Assembly: GCA_002104895.1 (NCBI GenBank)
Contig: MCFG01000078.1
Span: 35,001-99,000 of the forward strand
Direction: 5' to 3'
DNA: 64,000 nucleotides
Source of the DNA: Anaeromyces robustus
Taxonomy: Eukaryota > Neocallimastigomycota > Neocallimastigomycetes > Neocallimastigales > Neocallimastigaceae
Numbering within the stretch: position 1 is the stretch's first letter; the number at the start of each line of letters is the position of its first letter. The notes under the pieces are model-generated. The model worked only from the letters and a program-made list of their open reading frames with translations, did no database searches and had not been told where the DNA came from. The translations under genes were made by a program, and so were the position numbers. Below, one piece after another: positions 47,475 to 64,000 of this stretch.

Positions 47475-49176
47475 ATAAGAAAAAAGAAAAAGTAAAAAAA
47501 AAAAAAAAATTTCAAGAAAAAAATGTTATTTTATATCAAATTTAGTATTTATATCTATTATAATAAAACCACAATACTTAAAAAAATAAATAGTTAATAA
47601 ATAATTAATAAATTATAATTATTATTACAGGTCATAAAAAATATTAAATAAAATTAAAAATGTAATAAATGGAATAAATAGAAAAATAATGTAATAAATG
47701 TAATAAATAATAATAAAAATAAGAAAAAAAAAAAAAGTAAAAAAATAAATATAAAATACAAATGTTAAATTAATTATAATTATATATATATAATAAAAAA
47801 AAAAAAAAAAGAAAAAAAATTTTTTTTTATAATTCTATTTAAATTTAATATTAAATTAAATTATTTATTATCAATATCAAAATAGATTATACATAATATA
47901 TAATAATTAATATAAAATATATTATACATTATATATTAATATAATGGTCATATATTATTAAAAATAAAAAAAATAATACAAATTAATTATAGAAAAAACA
48001 GTAAATTTATTAATATATATAATTAATATATTAATTTTATTATTGTATATATTAATGTATAAAACAATTATATATGATAATTGATAGAATATATGATATT
48101 AATAATTAAATATTAATTAATATAAAGTTAAATATTATTTTTATACATATAAATATTATTTTTATACATATAATATATATAATATATATTAATCATTTAT
48201 TAATAATAATAAATAATATTATATAAATAAATAAATAAAAAAAGAAAAGAATATTGAATATATGAAATATTAAATAAATAGATAGTTAAATAATAATTAA
48301 ATAAATAATTAAATAAGTAAATGAATATTATAATTCAATATTTTATTATTACAAAATAAAAATATTGAATTCTATTTAAATATTCACCTATAATGGATGG
48401 TTATTATAGTCAAATTAATTAAAAAAAAAAAATTTTTTTATACAATCATAATTGTCTTATTCTTACTAAGATTTTATATAAAATTGAGAGTTTATATATA
48501 AGATTCTCAGTTAAATATGCATAAATTTGTTGCATCAGGTAACATTTATGCTTATTTTATTTATATTTTTTTTACAAATTATTAATAGTATAACGTATAT
48601 TTAATTTTAATACATCATAATTTTAAAATCTTTTTTTTTTTTATTTTAAATTAGAATAATACAAAAATATATTTTCTTGGTAGATTGGAAAACAAATAAA
48701 TAGGTTAGATTATAATATTATTTACAATAAAATATATATATAATGAAACAAGAGTTTATTTTAATAATTGTTAAGTACATAAAAATAAACTATATATGTT
48801 TTATACTTTTAGTATTGTTACAATAATGTGATAATAAGTCATTGAAATGAGTCTTTTTATTATGATATTATAAAAAATATTTTTTTAACATAATACCTAT
48901 TTAAAAATATGTATAAAAAAATCTACTATAAAGTAGCCACACTTAAGATTAAATTGAATAACTTTTTTATGGGAAATAATATATATACCATAAAAAAAAT
49001 ATAATATCATTATTATTAAAAGACTTTTATTTAGAAAATATTTTATTTAAACTATTAGTAAATATTTTTCAAATATCAAATCTTTAACTTTATAAACATT
49101 TATTTACATATCTATTTATTAATACTTGTAGTATATATTTATATTTATATTTAATATTTTATATTTACTTATTACT

Positions 49177-49235
<59 letters not shown>

Positions 49236-52200
49236 TTAATTTTTATTATGTTATTATTTATATATTTAATATAGTTTTACTTTCTATACTTTTGTATTAT
49301 ATTTTTTATAAAAACCTTAGATTCAAAATAGAATTCTAATTGAAATATGATTTTTATTTTCTAATATATTAATTTCTTTTATATTACTAATATATTACTA
49401 ATATATTACTAATATATTACTAATATATATTTATATTATTATTAGATTAAAGCTAATCTTCAATTTATTATTATATAATATTATATCATTATATTGTTAA
49501 CTTTAAAGTTACATATATTCAAGTCTATTGTAAATATTAAATTTATATAAGAATATATATAGTTAAAAACCTTTTAAATTTTTTTTAAAATATTATTACT
49601 AAAATTATTTATTTACTAATATACTTCTTTATTCATTTAATTATAATATATTTATTTATTTAATTTTTAATTGTTTATTTAATCAAAAATTCTAAAAATA
49701 TATTATTTTATAAAGGGTGAATATACTTAACATTAAATTAGTAATATATAATATACTGTACTATAATATATGATAATATAAATCCTATTAATAAAAATAG
49801 TGGTTTAAAAAAGAAAATTGAATGAAAAAATTTTTAAGTAATTCATTTACCATTCAATTCTAATATAATGAACAAATGTATTATTATATAATATAATATA
49901 TTAAATTTTTTCAAAATTATTTTTTTATAAATTAATGATTAATTATTTTTATTATTTAATCAATTTGTGTTTTATCACTATTTGTTTATTTACATGAGAA
50001 TGAGTTATATATTATACCATATATTAATATTGGTACTATAATATATAATATATATATTCTTTTGTTAAAAAATATAAATTATTATAATAAAATAAATTAT
50101 AATATGATATTTAATATATATTATACAAAAAAAAAAAACTTAATAATTAATAATGAATGATGTATTAATATTTCATTTAAAACAATATTATTATAATATT
50201 ATTATATTATATTATATTATATTATCTTATATTATATAATCTTATATTATATTATATTATCTTATATTGTATTATATGATATTATATTATATTTTATTTT
50301 ACATCTTCAATAAAATAAATAGTAAAATTATTAAAAATAAAGAATAACTGAAATTAAACCATTTGATATGTTTTAAGTATATACTTTGATGTTTTAGGTA
50401 ATGATTATAAACAGAAGAAATCATTGAATATTTAATTAATATTAATATAATTTTTAGAAATTAAATTACAATAATAATAAAAACAATATATAAACTAGAG
50501 AAATATTATTAAGAGTTATTAACCTATTAATATTTTGTATTATTATCTAAATTTTATATAAAATTCGACATAAAAAAAAAAAAAGCCCAAAATATAAATA
50601 TTTCTATTTATAGTAATATTTAATATAAATTTTTTCTTTTTTTTTTTTTTGAAAAGTTGGTAATTATGAATAAATTGATGGAAATAAAAACAATTTTACT
50701 AATAAACAAAAATATTTAATCTAAATTAATAAATGACTAATATATCAATAAGTATTAGAAATGATAAAAAAAAAAAATAATTTAAATTATATATAATAAA
50801 AATAATAATAAAAATAAATATATAAATAATTAGAAATAGAATTTTTATCCTCTATTAAATTATTAATTTTACCATTGCAAATTTTGGTTAAAAAAAGTAT
50901 TTGATTAGCTTTAAATTTTTTCCCTTAATATGTATTATTATTTTTATAATTAAACTTTGTCAAAAAAAAAAGTTTACCCACATAATATTTTTTTATGTAG
51001 TTAACTATTCTTTTATTTTATATTTTTAATTATATCATCTATACTATAACAAACTATATAATACTTAAAACGCCCAAGTAGTTTTTATTATGTATTTAAA
51101 TAAATGTTAAATATGAAATAATAATTATTATTTATTTTACATAGGATTAAAGATATAAAATATTTGATTAATAATTTAATAATACTAAATAATTAATAAT
51201 ATTTCAAATTAATAATTTTCATTTATAAAATATATAAAAGAAAAAAAATATAATAAAACAAGTTTAGAAAAAAAAAAGATATAAATGTGACAGGAATTTT
51301 CATTTTTTATTAATTGTTTGTTTTTTTTTTTTTTTATTCTATATTTATTTAAAGATAATTAAAAATTGTATTTTTAATTGTTACTTTATATTATTTATAA
51401 AGAATTGTATTTATTCATTTATTTATTAGTAATAATTCATTCATTTATATTTATTCTTATTAATAATTAATTTACTGAAAAAAATTATAAATTAAAATTT
51501 GTTTTGGAATCATTTTTTAAATGTTTCATATTATTAAACTTTAATAAATTACATATCTTTTTATAGAATAATTGTACTTTTTGTTTTATTTGTTTTTTAA
51601 TACAATACATTATAATGTAAATTAAAAAAAAAATAACAATTACAATAAATTAATATTTAATACTATTATGAATATATTAAAATTATAGAATTTAAATATA
51701 CTATGAATGAATTGTTAATAAATTAAAAATATTTAAAAAAATTAAATAGTAAATATAATTAAATAAATACTATTAAACAAATAAATAAACTATGTGGCAG
51801 TAAAAAAAATTATGCTTATATTTAATAAATTTATGTTATTCTTATTATTAATAATATTAATCACGTTTTATTAATTAGTGTGATTGTTTTAGCTAATTTC
51901 ATAATATTAAAATATTATTAATCTTTACATAAAATAAATTAATTTAATAAAAAGGTTAATATAAAAATTAAAGTTTCTATTATTATATTTATCACCTTTT
52001 TTTTTTTTTTTAACTTTTATTTATTTAATTTTTCTCCATTTTAAAAATAATAGAATCATTGTAATTATTTAAATCATAAAACCATATTCAAATCATATTC
52101 TATATTATATATTCTAGTTTTTTAATTAATTATTAATACTTTTTTTTATTTTTAAATTTAAATTTAGTCTCATAAAAAAATTATATTTATAAAATAATCC

Positions 52201-52828
52201 AAGGCCAAGAAAAAATAAAAACTATTTAATGTTATAGTTTTTATAGTATTTACAATTAGATTTAGGGAGACGATAAAAATTCTCATAATTTAAATAATCT
52301 TAAAATTTTTATATATATATTTTAAATATATAGTTATTAATTATATAATATTTTTTTATTTAATTTTAAATATCATGTAATAATAAATTAGGATTAATTA
52401 TAAATATTTATTCTTTTAATTTAAAAAAAAAAAAATTTATTTTTTCAGTTTTTATTAATCTTAATTTATAATAATACTAAAATAATTTAATTATAATACA
52501 TACATTAATTTTATTTAATACATGAGGCTAACAACTATCTAATTAACTATTTACATAATATAATTTCTTTATTGGATAATATTTAAAAAATTTAAATTAC
52601 ATTATGCCATATTTAGGTATACCAAGAAATCATATAATATATTGTAAATACATAATGTATGTGTTATTGATATATACCAATTAAATAAATACAATAATAT
52701 TTGATATTTTTAATATATATTAATAATATATAGAATATACAAAAGATACAGAAATATTTATTATAGTGTTTTCTTAATATATAATAAAATAAAATGTTTT
52801 ATTTTATTATTTACTAAAAAAATAAATA

Positions 52829-52883
<55 letters not shown>

Positions 52884-55800
52884 ATTAATAAATAAATAAA
52901 TTAGTAATTAGTAATTAGAATAAACTCATGTAAAAATTACAAATTTTTATTGGTAGTTTAAATTATATAATAGAAAAAAATATATAATAAAATTTATATA
53001 TTTGATATAAATAAATAAATAAATAAATAAATAAAATATATAATTAAATAAATAGATAGATAGATATATAGACAAATAGGTATTATTATTTATTATTTAT
53101 TATTATTTATATTATTTTTTTTTCTACAATAAAAATTATGATATTCATTATTTTTCTCTTATTTTTAACTAGTTATAATTATTATTCTAATAATTACTTT
53201 GAATTTAGCTAAGTATAATTTGATTGCCAAGTATTGTAAAATTATATCTATAATATTTTTTACCAAAGAAAGGAAAAATGACAATTTATGAAATAAATTA
53301 AAAAAAATAATAAATGTTATGCAATTTTAATTATTATATATTATTGAATGCTTGATTCTAAGATTTCTACCTGTATTTTGATTAATTTATATCCATTTTT
53401 TTTTTTAATTTTTTAATTTTATATAAATGTTACTTATATATAAAATCAATTAATCTCACTATATCAATTATATATATTGCTTTATTAATTAAGTCTTTTT
53501 TCTTTTAATTAATTTATAATATTTAAAATAATAAAATAATAAAATATTGATTAATGATGAATTAAAGTAAACAAAAAAAGTTAAATTTACGTATGTAATT
53601 ATTTTATAATGGACCATTCAATAATAGAAAATAGTTAAAAACTTTTGTCTACTAAAGAATTGAATTATATCAATTCAACCATGCTATCTATATATATTCT
53701 TGTCTATTTTATTTTAAAATTAAATGTATATGATTATTTAAATTATTTTCTCTTAATATACTTTATACAATATATAGTATATTAAGGGAAAATATTTAAT
53801 TATAAAAAAAAATTTAATAAAAATCATATTTTTATTCATTAAACATTAATAAAAAATTTGAAATATACATATATTAAAATATTCATTTTAAAATTGTAAT
53901 ATTTTAAAATAAGTAATCGCTTAATTATTTAATTTTATTTTTCTTTATCTTTCTTTTTTCTTTTATATATATATATAAATTTATAAAATTTATAAAAAAA
54001 AAAAAAAAAAAAAAAACATAAATTATTATACTTTAATTAATGAAATATTTTATATCATTCATATAATTCATATATGAATGAACATTAGGAATATCTTAAT
54101 TTTTTTTTTTTATTATTATATGATAGTTTAAAGTTTTTAAAATTATTTAAATAGTATATTACCATTTTAATATTAATATTTTTAAATTACTTATTTTTTA
54201 AAATTTTTTTATAGATTTATAGTATTATTTAACATAATTATATAGTTATTACAAATATACTGTATATAATTCTATAACTATAATATATATATAATAATTT
54301 TATTATAAATAATACTTTATAATAATACTTTATATTTAAATATTTTTTCTCTTAACTTTTTTTTTTTATATCCTATAATATTTATGATGATTAATAATTT
54401 AAAAATTTATATTGCTTAATTAAAAAATGATTAGAACAATAATGATTCTATAAATCTATGTGTATATATATATTGAACCTTAATTAAAACATGTGTAATT
54501 AATCATAAATATATTAATAAAGTGGCATTTAAAAAAATATAATTTTATTTTATTAAAAAAAAAAAAAAAAAGATTTATATAAATCTTTATTTAATTTGAA
54601 TTACTGCATTATTTTTAATTTGCTGTATTATTAATTAGTTTATTAAAAAGAATTAATTATTAATTATATATTATTCAAATTATTTATGGTAAAACATACG
54701 TATATATGTTCCTTTTTATATGGCATGTTGTTATTATAATTTTTAATATATTAATTGTTTAAAAATACATTAATAATATGCATTATTTTTTTTTTTGTTT
54801 ATATAATGATATTTTACATATATTTTTATTTAATTACATATTTTAATTTTTTTATATTAAGAAAAAAGAATTTTATTTTATTTTATTTTATTTTTTTTTA
54901 TGTCAAAGTTATTTAAATTTATTAATGTTATGTATGTTCTGTTTATAGAATTTTAGATAGTTGATAAATATTAATATAAAAATTATATGATATATTTAAT
55001 TATCATTTAATATATCAAAAGAATAAAGAAAAAATTTTATTACTAATATTATATTAATATATTTTAGGATAATTAGAATATATAATTATATATTTAAATA
55101 TTTGAAATAAATGCGCTTATATATATACATATATATATTTTCAGTATGAAAGATAAAAAATATTGATAATTCATATAAACAAAATATTACAAAGAAAATT
55201 AAAAGGTTAAAATTTTTTATTGTAAAATAATAAATTAATTATATATTTATTATAATAACAAAGGAGAAAAATGATATTATAATAATTAATTATTATACAT
55301 TAAAACTTGAAATAACAAATAAATTATAATTAAAATTTATTTAATGCAATATAAATATATTACAATATAAATACTTTAGAAAAGAATAATAAAAATAATA
55401 CAAAATTATGAATTTTAATAAATAAATTATTCTACCATTCATAAATTTTAAGTTTGGGATACTTTATGGATATTATAAATTTTTTTTAATATCATTTTTA
55501 ATATTTAAAGTAAGATTATAAGATTGATAAAAATTATTGTATGATATTATTATTATCACTATTATATATAAATATAATGAAAATATTTATATATATATAT
55601 TAATTATAACACATTATTTATATTGCAATTAAGAAAATTTTATTTTATTTTATAGTATTTTATATTAATACATGATTATTCATAACTTAATTGCAAAATT
55701 AAGTAATTATTTTACAAGATAATATTTTTTTTTATATTTTTTATGGTCTCGCTTTTTTATAGTCAATTTTGTCATATATAAATTTTAAAATTTTCATTAT

Positions 55801-57235
55801 TTTGTTTTATAGAATTAATATATATAAATGGTTGTTATTATTGTATTTTTTTTTTCTTCATTATATTAAAATTATATAATATATAATTAGGTATTTAATA
55901 CAGTTAACGTTAAAATAAAAATTAAAAAAGCATAATAAAAAATAGAACTAGTATTGATATATATATATTGATAATAAAAATTTTTTATTTTTTAAAAGTT
56001 TATAATTATGTATTTTTTTTTTTACTTATTTATTGTCATTCAAAGAAAAAAGATTGACAAATTATTTGAATAATCATTTTATTATGTAAAATCTATATTT
56101 AATATAATGAATTATGTATATAGAATTTTATAATAAATAAGATAATAATAATAAAATAATTAATTAGTAGAATTTTTTTTTTTTTTTTCGATATTACTGT
56201 GCAGACATCCATATTTTTAAATTTATATTAATATTTCTATTAAAAAGAATAAAATAAAGTAAAATAAATAAAATATATATGTCAAAATTTTAAAATATCA
56301 TTTATTGGTCATGTTTTAAAAGTATAATTTTTTAATTATTTTGACATCATGTAAGAATTATTTTTTTTTATTATTATAATATAATGATTATATTTTTTTT
56401 TTCTTATTATTAATTATTTTTATTATATATAGTAAGAAAAATCATTATGAATTTGTAATCTTATTAATTATTATTTAGGAATATAAAAAAGTCTTACTTT
56501 GTATAAATACATCAAATATATTAAAAAAGATTTTGGTATTACTTTATATTTTATATATATTATAGTTTTTTTTTTTTTACAACTTTATTTTTAAACTGTC
56601 ATATTTTTTTTTATTATTTAAAATTGTATTATCATTTATACAATTAACATTAAAATAATGAATTCATGATTATAACAATATATTTTTTTTTATATTATTA
56701 TTAATATAATGTTAATATTTTTTTTTTAAACTTTAAATAATATTTAATTATATTATAAATATTATTAATACCTAACTTTATAGAGACTAATTTTATTTTT
56801 ATTTTTATTTTTTTATTAAAATTATTTTTTTCCCTTTTAATTATTATTATTATTAATAGTACTAATATTTATATAATCATAACCATCTTTTAGATAATCA
56901 TAATATATATTTATTTTTGTTTTATTATTTTTTTATAATTGTAATTATAATTATAATTATAATTATAATTATATAATACTATCTATAAAATATGTTTTAT
57001 ATATAATAATTTTTTTCTTAATATAGAATTATATTTATATTTTATATGATATTTAATTTTTTAAATATTTAATTTTATTTAGAACTAAAACAAAAAACAA
57101 AAAACTAAAAAAAAAAAAATAAAACAAACAAAAAAAAAAAAAAATAGAAAGAAAAGAAAGAAAAGGAAACAAAAGAAAATTAAAAAAAAAAAAAAAAAAC
57201 TGAAGTAAATGAAAATATAATATTAATTCGATCAA

Positions 57236-57269
<34 letters not shown>

Positions 57270-57536
57270 CAATATTTATTTATATAAAAGTTTTGAAAGC
57301 TAGACATATTTTTTATTAATTAAAGATATTAATTAAAATATTTGATATTATACATATTATACAAAATATATAAAAAGATATAAAGAAAGGATATATACAG
57401 TTATAAAAAAGATATTCAATATATTAAAATATTTCAATAAAAAATTATAAATATCAATAGAAAACATATATATATACAAAAACTCTATTTTAAATATAGT
57501 TTATATAATTTTTTTTTTTAAAATTTATTTCGATAA
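46678..57536. other. 10.9-kb gene-free spacer between the Ca2+-ATPase and the kinase
   Basis: This is a divergent spacer with no sustained coding frame. It holds poly-T near 47443-47473, (TTTA)n at 49170-49237, an 11-bp repeat (ATATTACTAAT)n at about 49383-49428, ATTATATT/CTTATATT repeats at 50190-50290, (TAAA)n at 52826-52890 and 53009-53035, an imperfect hairpin at 53745-53793, poly-A at 53994-54016, TTATAA repeats at 56939-56970 and poly-A at 57241-57269. Everything else is AT-rich unique sequence in which I recognise nothing. Confidence 0.6.
53745..53793. repeat. 18-bp hairpin with one mismatch
   Basis: Arm 53745-53762 (ATTTTCTCTTAATATACT) pairs with 53776-53793 around a 13-nt loop, with one G-T type mismatch. 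Pairing continues imperfectly outward for several bases. Confidence 0.7.
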
Positions 57537-63612
<6,076 letters not shown>

Positions 63613-64000
63613 AATCCTAAAAAATAATTAGAATAGTGTATATAAATTTAAATTTAAATACTACCGTTATTATTTTATTACTATTTATTTTTTATTATTT
63701 TTGTTTTAAATTATTCAATATTATTATTTAAAATTTATTTATATGAAAATAGTTGTAGTAATAAAAATTGTTTTATTATTATGTATATTTATAAAGAAAT
63801 ATAGATATATATATATATAATTTCCATTTTCATTTTTATTTAAATTTTTTTCTTTATTATTATTATTATTATTATATTAAAAATATACTTTATCTTCTAT
63901 AGAATTTTATTATAATCAACCTTCCTTTTTTTTTTTTTTGATTACCTTTTTTTTTATAAATATATATATATATAATATTCTTATTTAATTTATTATGATT
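63613..64000. other. 3' flank of the kinase to the window edge
   Basis: AT-rich sequence with (ATT)n near 63855-63875 and poly-T near 63927-63939. No gene seen. Confidence 0.5.

Overview
The window is about 64 kb of eukaryotic nuclear DNA with extreme A+T content. By eye the spacers look close to 90% A+T, are 2-11 kb long, and are full of poly-A/T, (AAT)n and (TAAA)n tracts. Genes are sparse and use the standard code; most have short AT-rich GT..AG introns and Asn-rich low-complexity protein segments. There is a type IIB Ca2+ pump, an N-terminal glutamine amidohydrolase, an MST/Hippo-type kinase and a possible centriolar TEDC1-like protein. This combination best fits a zoosporic anaerobic gut fungus (Neocallimastigomycota). 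That assignment is inference. Dictyostelium was considered, but its intergenic regions are far shorter and it lacks centrioles.

Layout. Positions 1-1785 (-) hold a five-exon, edge-truncated gene that resembles TEDC1. Positions 2458-4269 (+) hold a complete seven-exon NTAQ1 gene. From about 6.7 to 38.3 kb lies a tandem array of a divergent gene pair: a secreted Shewanella-like (calcineurin-fold) phosphatase on the minus strand and, 2.6-2.8 kb away on the plus strand, a multi-pass membrane protein with an Asn-rich tail. Phosphatases lie at 6688-8541, 15161-17015 and 33241-35151. Membrane proteins lie at 11124-12554, 19793-21067 and 27620-29119, and a decayed fourth copy lies near 38.14-38.30 kb. 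The phosphatase expected upstream of the third membrane gene is not recognisable; a 563-bp terminal-inverted-repeat element with a 9-bp target duplication sits in that interval. Positions 43006-46677 (-) carry an intronless PMCA-type Ca2+-ATPase, and 57537-63612 (+) a ten-exon MST kinase with a TM-motif linker and a C-terminal SARAH domain.

Gene structures were worked out by hand from reading frames, splice sites and protein family alignment. Nine of the 22 introns I could place end in AAG rather than CAG/TAG, several fixed exactly by conserved protein sequence. I found no rRNA, tRNA or CRISPR array, and no recognisable retroelement.
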